Source of the DNA: CAZICM01 sp964537685
GTDB taxonomy: Bacteria > Myxococcota_A > Polyangia > Polyangiales > Polyangiaceae
NCBI GenBank assembly: GCA_964537685.1
Contig: CAZICM010000018.1
Location: forward strand, 1 to 64,000
DNA: 64,000 nt
Direction of reading: 5' to 3'
The notes beneath the pieces were generated by a model. It was not told the DNA's origin, searched no databases, and saw nothing but the letters and a program-made list of their open reading frames with translations. A program made the position numbers and the translations under genes. Position 1 is the stretch's first letter, and each line of letters starts with the position of its first letter. Below, piece after piece: positions 43,372 to 52,400 of the stretch.

Positions 43372-46300
43372 AGTCAGGCGCTGAATCGCAACGCCCCCTA
43401 CCTGAAGAGACGGTGCATTCGGGAATGGCACCAAGGATGTGAGCAGTATCGCCGAATTCGCCACAAGATCAATGTTGTTAATTTGCATCCACCCTGCGGG
43501 CTGAGCGGATGTGGATACCGGCCCTGTGCATCCTGGGCAAAGGTTGGTCCCCTTCCATATATCCAGAGCAGGGATGGAACAACCATTTCCCGAAGCCGAT
43601 CCTGATCCAGATGCCCATGTCGGTTGCCCGGCTGCATCGTAGAAAGTCACCAGGGTTTTGGCATTGCCTCCTTGTACATCCGCTGAAAAACCCCAACCAT
43701 TTTGAGAAGGTGGATACCAATGGCCAGTAAATGGCTGGGGGGCAGGACCGTTGATTCCCTCGTATTCAACCGTTTCTGCGCCAATTTCGCCGTTCAATGA
43801 CCACGAGAAAGTCCCCTTGTTGTTGCCGAGAGGCGCGTAGTACATCTGTCCGATGGAGGTAAATCCCACCGACCCATTTGCCCATTTGGTGATTATCATT
43901 CCCTCGGGGGTTTGATCACTGGAATACACACCCATATTCTTTTTCCCTGCGACTCCATAGTACCAGATGGGCTGGCCGGATTGGCTGAAGGTGTGCCACA
44001 GGAGAAGAACTTGTCCGCTGTTGTTATGGCTGACGGAGAGCTTCCAGCCTGGACGATTTGGGTTGTGCCAGACACCGGTAACCGGCTGGATCAGCGAGGC
44101 GGGGACGGTCACATTGATGGAGGTGGCGGGAGATACGTCGCCAAACCAGAAAGCGCCGTCTTTGACCATTTGCCACTGAAAGGTGTAAGACCCTGGGACA
44201 TAGGGGGCAAGAACATTTAGGGAGAATGTCTTTTGCTGACCGGGGGCAACGGTTTCACCCGGTTCTAGTTTAATTTTATTATACCCCCATGTTTTGTTAT
44301 TGTTGATGGCGGCTAAATAAAAGTTATCGGAACTGGTCCATGTGGATGTGCCATTATTGCTGAAGGTGAGAGACACTGGGAAGAGTTGTCCTACGCCAAT
44401 TTGCGAGGGGACGGACTGGCTGGTGTATACGGCGCCGAGGGCTCCGGGAGGCGGCGGCTGGGGATCGTCAAAGCTCACGTCAACTGTTCTAGGCACCACC
44501 GTACCGTACATGTCCGAACAGGTGAGTTGATACCTGTAATATCCCTTGTTCTTGCTCTTTAGAACGTTAGTGGCTGATGTAGGCAACCCCTTATCTTCCC
44601 ATGTTTGCAAAGGGCCGAGCCAAAGTGTGCCCAAGGAAGCATACTGATTCACTGTAAGCGAGCAAGCGTCCGTACCTTCGCTTGCATAGCTCAACACGAC
44701 ATCCTCTGTAACGACTTTCGCGAAGTAGGCATTCGCGCTAAGGGTCTCCACACCGTCGACAAACCAGTGGACCTTTGGCCTATTGGCATACGCAATCTTG
44801 GCATGCGCGGACGGACATTGGGGTGAGCTAATCTCCCACGTTCCACCGCCCCAGTTGTAGCTTTGGGCCGGGGTTTTCGTAATAGCACTGAACAATAACT
44901 CGGGAGCGCCCTGTGGATCGAGCGGAGTGCGGTATAGGTCGCAGTCATAGGGATTCGTACCTCTCGAATCAAACTGCAACGAAAAATCATAGCCATCCTC
45001 CACATAAATGGGATGTGGATGCTTCGAGAAATTGTTGATGCTATTTGGGTCGCCGTTGATAACAATCTCGGCATAAGGCGTGTTCGCGGGGTTTGGCAAA
45101 GGCGCCAGTGTGGGCATTTGAATCGCTGCCCCTGATAGATCGACTGAACCCAAATTCTTTAGTTTTGCGCGGACTTTGCTTTCGAGATCAGCCGAGTCAG
45201 TGGCGCCTTCTGTTTCAGCAATATAGGCGGCTAAACCCGCAACATGAGGCGCTGCCATGGATGTGCCTGAAAGAGGGGCGTAGGAGCCGTTTTCCCATGT
45301 GGAATAGATCGAACGCCCGGGAGCCCAGACATCCACGCATGAACCATAGTTGGACCCCCATTCCTTGTTATCCCAGGAGTCTGTGGTGTACGAAACATGC
45401 TCATAAAACCCCCAAATGCCATTGAGCGGAACCACTTGTTGCCCATGATCATTGATTGCTCCAACCACCATAATCCCATCGGCGTCTGAGGGAAGATCGT
45501 AGGCCCTTTTGCATGCGTCATCGTTGTCATTGCCGGCGGACTGAACAATAAATGCATTGGGATAATTCTCAGGACGCTGCGCAATGTCCCACATTTTTTT
45601 TCCGATCGTTGCATTCGATTTAAATTCAGGATGCCGATAGGAAAGGTTTATAATCCCAACTTGTTGTCTGGCAACGATATCGCTCGCAACCCAATTCAAT
45701 GCCTCGGCGAAACTACTGACTGTATTTCCATCGGGTATACAGGATGGCTTGTACGATGTTTTCGGCTGAAGCAAAACCGACACAATGGGTACGCCCGGAG
45801 AGATTCCTTGAATCCCCGTACCATCCGCCTTTGCACCAATGATTCCAGCCACATGAAGTCCATGGGGATAGCAACCTGGCACGCTGTCCCATTTCGGATT
45901 AAGCTCATCCTGTGGATGAACTTGCTGCACAACATTGAGATCTGGATGATGCCCCGTGCCATAATCGATTACATACACCCGAGTATTCCCGCTGCTGGGT
46001 ACCGCAAATGGATTTATCGCTTGCTTTCCCCATGGGATAATTTCACCTCCGGGCAGACTTTGATCGAGCCAGACCGACTTTGTATCCGCACTCGGCGGTA
46101 TGTCATAGAAATTGGGCGTTATCAGCTCCACCCGCGTATCCTCCCGCACAGCCTCAATTTGCTCAGGGGACAAGAACGCCGTAAAGCTGGGACCCACCCA
46201 ACTCGTCAACGAATCCACATGAATTCCATACTTGGCTTCAAACTCATAGATGAGATTGCGGACCTGTGCTTTGTCATAGCTGGGAAAGCGACCATCCTCG

Positions 46301-46542
46301 GGGGCCACTTCCGCGTAGCCATCAGCGCTGCCCTTGCGCAAATCAACGATATACTGGAAGTACCCAAACTCATCGACGGGGACGGTGCCCGGCTGGGGAA
46401 GCGGCGGCGCCTCCGCCAAGGGCGGACTCGGGGTTGTCTCACCTGGTTTCCCCGGATCCACAGGTTCACTACACGCACACAGACCTAGCGCGATCACCGA
46501 AAACAACGCAACCCGGCATCGCACACCCATTGATCTCAACAT
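43366..46542 (-). CDS. Subtilisin-like (S8) serine protease lipoprotein with Ig-like C-terminal domain
   Basis: 1058 aa. A signal peptide with lipobox LCAC (Cys near 24) predicts lipid anchoring. Residues about 60-145 are an I9-type inhibitor propeptide (ITPNFYD end). The catalytic triad is visible: Asp in VYVIDYGTGHH, His in PHGLHVAGIIG, Ser in SGTSMAAPHVAGLAAY. After the protease come a PKD/Ig-like region, an NBR1-type Ig domain (GQLFPVSLTFSNNGTSTWTS, near 715-815), and two beta-rich repeats starting TGVWHNPNRPGW and TGHWYPPSQNGW. Likely an exported protease acting at the cell surface. AGGG lies about 7 bases before ATG 46542. Monocistronic, divergent from 46834-47457. Confidence 0.93.
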   Translation of the reverse strand: MLRSMGVRCRVALFSVIALGLCACSEPVDPGKPGETTPSPPLAEAPPLPQPGTVPVDEFGYFQYIVDLRKGSADGYAEVAPEDGRFPSYDKAQVRNLIYEFEAKYGIHVDSLTSWVGPSFTAFLSPEQIEAVREDTRVELITPNFYDIPPSADTKSVWLDQSLPGGEIIPWGKQAINPFAVPSSGNTRVYVIDYGTGHHPDLNVVQQVHPQDELNPKWDSVPGCYPHGLHVAGIIGAKADGTGIQGISPGVPIVSVLLQPKTSYKPSCIPDGNTVSSFAEALNWVASDIVARQQVGIINLSYRHPEFKSNATIGKKMWDIAQRPENYPNAFIVQSAGNDNDDACKRAYDLPSDADGIMVVGAINDHGQQVVPLNGIWGFYEHVSYTTDSWDNKEWGSNYGSCVDVWAPGRSIYSTWENGSYAPLSGTSMAAPHVAGLAAYIAETEGATDSADLESKVRAKLKNLGSVDLSGAAIQMPTLAPLPNPANTPYAEIVINGDPNSINNFSKHPHPIYVEDGYDFSLQFDSRGTNPYDCDLYRTPLDPQGAPELLFSAITKTPAQSYNWGGGTWEISSPQCPSAHAKIAYANRPKVHWFVDGVETLSANAYFAKVVTEDVVLSYASEGTDACSLTVNQYASLGTLWLGPLQTWEDKGLPTSATNVLKSKNKGYYRYQLTCSDMYGTVVPRTVDVSFDDPQPPPPGALGAVYTSQSVPSQIGVGQLFPVSLTFSNNGTSTWTSSDNFYLAAINNNKTWGYNKIKLEPGETVAPGQQKTFSLNVLAPYVPGSYTFQWQMVKDGAFWFGDVSPATSINVTVPASLIQPVTGVWHNPNRPGWKLSVSHNNSGQVLLLWHTFSQSGQPIWYYGVAGKKNMGVYSSDQTPEGMIITKWANGSVGFTSIGQMYYAPLGNNKGTFSWSLNGEIGAETVEYEGINGPAPQPFTGHWYPPSQNGWGFSADVQGGNAKTLVTFYDAAGQPTWASGSGSASGNGCSIPALDIWKGTNLCPGCTGPVSTSAQPAGWMQINNIDLVANSAILLTSLVPFPNAPSLQVGGVAIQRLTY

Positions 46543-46833
46543 GATCTTCCCTATTTCACTGTAGTTATTGACTCAACCTGAAGAACCCGATGGAAAGACC
46601 ACCAGGAATTCCAGATGACCATTCTTAAATGACCATTCTTGGATGTGTCAAGCGCGATGTGCGGCCCGCCATCCATTTTTCCCAACAAGCCAATACAAAT
46701 GGTATACGAGCCGTGCGATTTTTGCCAAATTGGTAATCAAGGTAAATCGAGACGCCTAAAATGTAGACAGCCCCCCCGTTCCCCTCTATCCTCGCCCAGC
46801 CTCAAAAACCCCATTCGGAAAGGATTTTTCGAT
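46543..46833. other. Divergent intergenic region with a short direct repeat
   Basis: About 290 bases between the protease gene and a plus-strand gene. It contains two direct copies of ATGACCATTCTT (46615-46626 and 46629-46640) with a 14-bp period, possibly a regulator site. No clear promoter boxes were assigned. Confidence 0.35.
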
Positions 46834-47457
46834 GTGAAAAAATCGATCCCCATTCCTACCCACATCATACTTCTCCAATCGTTGGTGCTGCTTACAGGCA
46901 CAGTCACGGGTATCGCTCACGCAGAGCAGCCATCGCCCATCGATGCCCACGCAAACGATGTGTTCGAACCACCCTTTGACGAACCCCAAATACCCAGCGC
47001 GCCGCCCGCTTCAAGCCCTGTTGCAAACGCGGAATTGCCCGCACCTCAAGAAGCACCGCCCGCACCTCTTCCGGTGAATGCGCCGAACACACCAAACATG
47101 CCGAACGCATGGACGCGCGCTCGCTCCAAAGTGCCGAATGCAGTGCTGTGGGGCTGGGTGCCCACCACCCTGCTGGGCGGGTATTTTTATTTGGCTGCGG
47201 TGGGCCAGAAAGACGCCGCAATCGCAATGACCACCGCGGCCGTAAGCCAGCACTTGATTGGACTGCACGAAAACGCGGAGACACTTCTGGAAGACGCAAA
47301 AGCGGCGAATGTGCGGCGCGCTGTATTCGCCGGTCTCTCAAAGGGTTTGCTCATCGGTTCGGCGATTTGGGCGGGCGCCCACGGCACAACGCTGATGCTC
47401 GATCAAGTCTGGATTTCAAGGGATGCCGCAGGCATTCAAGGACGGTTTATATGGTGA
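46834..47457 (+). CDS. Exported hypothetical protein with two hydrophobic segments
   Basis: 207 aa from GTG 46834 (MKKSIPIPTHI, then hydrophobic LLQSLVLLTGTVTGIAHA, a good signal peptide with AHA cleavage). The GTG is preferred to an upstream ATG at 46639 because the signal peptide starts here and AAGGA lies about 10 bases upstream. Residues about 35-85 are Pro/Ala-rich. Two hydrophobic stretches (VPTTLLGGYFYLAAVG and GLLIGSAIWAGAHGTTLM) flank a helical region, so it could be membrane-embedded in the cell envelope. Its last 7 bases overlap the next gene start, implying an operon. No family recognised. Confidence 0.6.
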   Translation: MKKSIPIPTHIILLQSLVLLTGTVTGIAHAEQPSPIDAHANDVFEPPFDEPQIPSAPPASSPVANAELPAPQEAPPAPLPVNAPNTPNMPNAWTRARSKVPNAVLWGWVPTTLLGGYFYLAAVGQKDAAIAMTTAAVSQHLIGLHENAETLLEDAKAANVRRAVFAGLSKGLLIGSAIWAGAHGTTLMLDQVWISRDAAGIQGRFIW

Positions 47458-48374
47458 AGAAAATTGGGTTTGCTTTGGCTCTCGGACTTTCAAGCATCGT
47501 GGCATGCGGTGATGCGGAGCTGGCGATTCAGGAAGCCTACGACGATTGTATTTGGAGGCTCGGCGGATCGACGGTTGACCCGCCGGCGAATGCGATCACC
47601 CCCGAATGTGTGAAAGCGTCGGACTGCGCAATTCAGCCCGATCCGCGCTGCGGAACCGTCGAATGCGTCGATGGAAAGTGCGTGGCTGAAATAAGAATTG
47701 GAGCTCTGCTATCTCAAGTGCGCGGCGATTGTCATCGCTTGGATTGCGATGTGAAAGGGAAGGTTCTCGATCTCGACGATCCAAGCGATTTTTATAATGA
47801 TGGCAAGCAATGCACGATGAATTATTGCGATAAAGGCCAAGCCCTCACTGTGAATTTTGGTGATGGCGCGACATGCCCTGAAACAGGCTTCGGCGTATGT
47901 TTTGAAGGGGAGTGCGTGGACTGTATAGATTCCATTTCGCCTTCATGTCCCGGCGGGCTTGCATGCCATTTCACGATATGCGCCCCAATGCATTGCAACA
48001 ACTCACAAGTTGAAAAGGCCCTTGGAGAAACCGATTTAGATTGTGGCGGTCCCTGTTCTCCATGCGCGGTTGGCTACACTTGCAAAGTGGATAGCGACTG
48101 TATTCAAGGCGTATGCTTGGGCGGATTATGCAAGGCGCCTTCCTGCACCGACGGCGTGAAGAACGACGGCGAGACGGGTATCGATTGCGGAGGAACGCAA
48201 AGCTGTCCTCGCTGCCCCACCGGCCAAGGATGCGAGTTCCCAAGCGATTGCGAGAGCGGTGTATGCTGGGCCGGATTATGCCAAGCGCCTCAATGCGACG
48301 ATGGCATTGCCAATGGTAACGAACAATCGGTGGATTGCGGAGGATTGTGTCCGGCTTGCAATATTCAAAAATAA
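47451..48374 (+). CDS. Cysteine-rich repeat lipoprotein (DCGG-type repeats)
   Basis: 307 aa. MVKKIGFALALGLSSIVACG carries a lipobox (IVAC) with Cys at 19. The body is cysteine-rich; the C-terminal third has three or more units of the pattern C-x-DG-x-N-x-E-x-x-x-DCGG-x-C-x-x-C (for example DGVKNDGETGIDCGG and DGIANGNEQSVDCGG) with DCxxGVCxxGLC spacers. Such repeats are common in surface proteins of Myxococcota and related deltaproteobacteria. Probably a cell-surface adhesin or binding lipoprotein, disulfide-stabilised. Overlaps the preceding gene by 7 bases. Confidence 0.8.
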   Translation: MVKKIGFALALGLSSIVACGDAELAIQEAYDDCIWRLGGSTVDPPANAITPECVKASDCAIQPDPRCGTVECVDGKCVAEIRIGALLSQVRGDCHRLDCDVKGKVLDLDDPSDFYNDGKQCTMNYCDKGQALTVNFGDGATCPETGFGVCFEGECVDCIDSISPSCPGGLACHFTICAPMHCNNSQVEKALGETDLDCGGPCSPCAVGYTCKVDSDCIQGVCLGGLCKAPSCTDGVKNDGETGIDCGGTQSCPRCPTGQGCEFPSDCESGVCWAGLCQAPQCDDGIANGNEQSVDCGGLCPACNIQK

Positions 48375-48377
48375 ATT

Positions 48378-48398
48378 TTAAAAAATTTTTTTTGAATT
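48378..48398 (+). terminator. AT-rich terminator-like stretch
   Basis: ATTTTAAAAAATTTTTTTT follows the lipoprotein stop. The A-run and T-run can pair weakly and leave a T tract, a poor but plausible intrinsic terminator. Confidence 0.35.
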
Positions 48399-48507
48399 TT
48401 GTAACCTGCCTCCACCCCCGGCCTCCACCCCCGCAACGGCAAAAAAGCGGCCTAAAAAAATATTCTCAGCCCTTGGAATACGTTTTGGACGGCCACCGTT
48501 CAGCCCA

Positions 48508-48533
48508 CCATCCAGCGCATTCGCGCAGGATGG
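48508..48533 (+). promoter_or_regulatory. Strong hairpin upstream of the 261-aa gene
   Basis: CCATCC (48508-48513) pairs with GGATGG (48528-48533), and inner GCGC pairs with GCGC around an ATTC loop, with one A-A mismatch between. No T tract follows, so a 5' untranslated regulatory or processing element is more likely than a terminator. It lies about 64 bases before the start codon. Confidence 0.5.
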
Positions 48534-48596
48534 AAGGCGCGACACAGCTCCTTCATCTCATTCAACCCGGTTCATTGTAAACAAGGAGTCATCACC

Positions 48597-49382
48597 ATGA
48601 CATTCGATCCCAAAACCATTTCCCCCGAAGCCAAATCTGCCTTTATTGCCCTCGGAAGAACCTTTGGCTCCGAAGACACCCTTGCCCAAGCTCAACTAAC
48701 CCAAAATGCCTATACCCATCATGGGCCTGCTCTTGCCGATCATGGCTACAGTGCCGATGATGCCGCCGAGCTTGTGGACTACACCAATGCGCTGCTCTCC
48801 GCCACCGCCGATCGCCACTCGGCCAGGGCCGGCAAACAAATGCATGGCTCGGTGTATGTGGACACGGTTCAGACAGGGCGCAATCTAAGGACGCGCGCGA
48901 TTTCGGTTGCGCGAAGCACGAAGACCGCGCTGTTAAAGGTCGGCGGAGAGGGTGAAAAAGCAGCGGCCGGTTCGATTCAGTCGGTGCTTCATCTGTGCGC
49001 GGAGCTTCCCGGCGACGGCGATGCGCTGGCTTCGCAGTTGGAGCAATTTGTTCCGCTGTTCAAGAATGCCACCATTGCAGCGGCGGCGCAGAATCGGGGC
49101 GGGCCTCCATTGATTCAGGAGATTGAGGCGGCGGTTCCCGCATTAAGGGCGGCGGCGGTGGCGAGTTCAACGCCGCGCGGAACGCCTTCACAGACCGAGC
49201 TGCTGGATTTGCTTGATGGGTTGATTGTGGAAAATTGCCGGGCGGCCCGCCGGGCGGCGCGGAGCGCAAGCCGCGAGTTGGGGGAAGATGCGATTGCGAA
49301 GACCTTTGAGTTGACGGCTTTGCGCAAGGCTTCAAAGAAGGGGCAAAAAGGTCAAGCGCCCGCGGAGGAGCCGCCAAAGTAA
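48597..49382 (+). CDS. Hypothetical helical protein
   Basis: 261 aa, no family recognised. All-helical, Ala-rich, with no signal peptide or membrane segment; the end is Lys-rich and basic (KASKKGQKGQAPAEEPPK). AAGGAG lies 8 bases before the ATG, which together with even codon use supports a real gene. It stands alone, convergent with the STAND NTPase gene. The gap holds a 10-bp CT-rich repeat. Function unknown; helical bundle proteins of this kind can be structural or scaffold proteins, but there is no evidence here. Confidence 0.65.
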   Translation: MTFDPKTISPEAKSAFIALGRTFGSEDTLAQAQLTQNAYTHHGPALADHGYSADDAAELVDYTNALLSATADRHSARAGKQMHGSVYVDTVQTGRNLRTRAISVARSTKTALLKVGGEGEKAAAGSIQSVLHLCAELPGDGDALASQLEQFVPLFKNATIAAAAQNRGGPPLIQEIEAAVPALRAAAVASSTPRGTPSQTELLDLLDGLIVENCRAARRAARSASRELGEDAIAKTFELTALRKASKKGQKGQAPAEEPPK

Positions 49383-49385
49383 TTG

Positions 49386-49424
49386 GTTCTCCCCGTTCTC
49401 CCCTGTTCTCCCCTGTTCTCCCCT
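49386..49424. repeat. 10-bp direct repeat GTTCTCCCCT, about four copies
   Basis: Three perfect copies plus one shortened copy in the convergent intergenic gap between the 261-aa gene and the STAND NTPase gene. Its role is unknown; pyrimidine-rich on the plus strand. Confidence 0.85.
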
Positions 49425-49490
49425 CCAAGGTGTCAACCACTTCCCCTCCCCTCCGAATGGAGTCCGTGAAGGAGAAGCTGGTGATATCTC

Positions 49491-52400
49491 CTATTCGCAG
49501 CGGCCATTCCCCTTCAGCTTCCCATTCATATCGTACTCTGCAATCCAGCGCCCGCACAACTGCCAGGTCGGGTCATAAAAGCGGGCATAGCCCTTGGCAG
49601 GCTTCCCCTTGGTATCCCGATAAGAGATCGAGAGAAGCTTCCCATAGGCATCGTATTCGTAATAGGTTTCATGCTGGCCCGTCTTCCCCAGCGAGGCGTG
49701 CTTGTCTCCAGGCGCCAAATAGCGATCCAGCACCCTGCGGCCAAGGGGATCGTATTCAATTTGCATCTTCGCCACAGGTTGAACCGGAGCATCATTTTCG
49801 TCAACATAGCTTTGTTCGATGACCCGATCAAATGCATCATAGCTAAAGCGCATCCGGGAGAGCCCAAGCTTCGTCTTCGCCAGATGCCCATCGGCATCTT
49901 CATAGCGCTCCTCTGTTTTTCGTCCCCGCTCATCATAGCTAAAGCGATAGCTCGCATAGTCATTAGAGGTGCGGAACGGCTTATCTTCTTTATCAAAATA
50001 TTGTACCTGTATAAGCTGGCCTTTGTCATCATAACGATAGTGGATACGCGCTGCTTTCTCCTCTAAACCCCCAAGAGGGTTTTCATCTTCGTCCAGGCAA
50101 ATCAAATCCTCAAGCTGTTGAAGCTTATCATAGGCCAGCCGTTCCACGGCACAGGGAGCACTGGGCGTAGTCACAGGCTTATCCATCCCATCCAGATGCC
50201 GAAGTTCTTTGAGATTACCGTGTTCATCGTATGTATACCTTTCTCCGCGAAGCTTATTGGGTGGGTCTTGAGGCCCAAAATCCTCGCTTTTCTCGATGTG
50301 TCCATAGCTATCCCGGATGGTGACCACCAGATGTGTTCCATCAGAAAGAGTAGCTTTGTTCTCATCGGCCTTGAACATGGATTGCTTATAGCTTTTACCA
50401 AAGCGATCGAATTCCCTGACCAGGCGGGCATAGCCCTCCCGGTTTTCAACAGGCTTTCCGTCTGTATCAAAGTAACGGATCTCCACGGCATTCCCCCAGC
50501 GATCATAGCTTCGATTCACCCGATGATAGCCACCCGGTGCGCTCACCAATTGAACAGGCTCGCCTTTTAAGCCAAAATAGGCACTCTGCGTTTGACGATC
50601 TTGCTCGTCGTAGAGATGCTCCACGCGGGCCCAGCCTTGAGGATGGAGCACAGGCTCATCCTTTGATAAGCCAAAATAGGCTTGTTCCTTTATATTCCCA
50701 TGCTCATCAAAGGTTCTTTCCACAATCGCATAACCACTCCCTGAAAATTTATCCTTGTCATCCCAGACACGAAGCGTAGGCTTCCCTTCAAGATCGACAT
50801 AAGTCCACTCCAAAGCACTCCCCCATGCATCCCACCGAATGCGAAAGCCGGCCTCCCCCTGGGCTGAAACAATGGGCTTGTCATCCAGCCCAAAGTAGTT
50901 TTTGGATAATTCATGCCCCCATTCATCATAGGTAGAACGCCAGCCCGCGGCCCCATATTGAGGGCTAAGCGTTGCCTCTTTGCGAAGCCCCACAAAGCGC
51001 GTCAGCTTGCGCCTGCCCAAATCGTCGAATTCCGCCCTCCATCCCGCATAGCCTTCCTTTCGAAAGACAACTTCCCCTGCTTTGCCCAGATACATGGTTT
51101 CAACAAGTTGCCCTCGGGTGCCATAGATCTGCCGAACACCGGCATAACCCCCCACTGTCGACATGGGCCTTTCATTTTGGTCCCAAAAGGTTTCTTCAAC
51201 TATATTCCCCCATATATCTCGGACGCGCTTTGCGATGGCCTGGCCCTCGTCGGTAACAACAAGCTTGCCCTCGGGATTTCTGGCGGAGGTGGTGGATGTC
51301 TGGTTTGCATCATCGTATTCGGTCGTGTAGATCGCCGCGCCGTGGATGTTGCTCACAATTTCGTCCTGTAGGCCCAAGTGCTCGGTTTTGGTAATCCTAC
51401 CCCTGTCATCATAAGTAAAACGGCGCCCGGCAATGCCTTCACGATTCCAGGTGGGCTTGCCCTCGGCGTCCAGATACCGTTCACGCCTTACGCGGTCACG
51501 CTCATCCAGATCCATGCCTACGCTGATAAATCCCCCCTTGCTTGGCATCGGCTGTCTGTCCTTGCCCATGCATGTCCATCGCGTCTGGGCCCCTTCATCC
51601 GTGTACTGATGCTGGTAGCCATAACACCCGTTGGCTTTGTCCGTCGTGGGCTCTCCCTTGTTATTGAAGAACCATTGTTCCGCCGGGTAGCCATGCTCAT
51701 TCGGTGTAAAAACGGCCTTATGCCATCCCTCTTGATTTACGGTGGGCGCCTCTTCCACATCCAAATAGGCTCTTTCAATCTCGTTTCCATAGGGATCTCG
51801 GCGAACCACCCTCTGAATGCTCCACCCCTCCTTCACCCGCGTCGGTTTTCCCTTGGCGTCAAAGGCCCTGGTTTCGAATTCATCCCCCCCGGCATCATAG
51901 ATGACTTTCATCTGAGCATTGCCAAAGGCATCATTCATGGGTTGACCCTTGGCATCCAGCGATATCTGGGAAAGCACACGCCCCTGCTTATCGTACTCGC
52001 GTTTGGAAGCAAAAGCTTGATCGGCGCCTGGAATGGACTCGCCCGAGGCGCCCAAATACTCGACAAGCTCTTCATATCCCCGCGCCGAGTAGTGAATTCG
52101 TTTCGCCCAAAAAAAGGCGGAATCATTAGGATCGGTCTTCACTGGACCGGGCCTGCCCTGAGAGTTCAAAAAATAGGCAATTGCCGCGGAGGAATCGGGA
52201 CGCGTGTCCGCGGTATAAACAATGGCCTGCACCAATTCCTTGTATTTGGTATAGGCATATTCCGAGGCAATCTTCCCATCGCGGTTGTAGTCATAAGTCC
52301 AGAACGAGGGATTGAGATAAGCCCTGTCGGCCTCCAGGTAGGCCTTGTTGAGAGCCGCCATCTCACGCGCTTCAGGATCGCCCCGGCCATCATCCAAACC

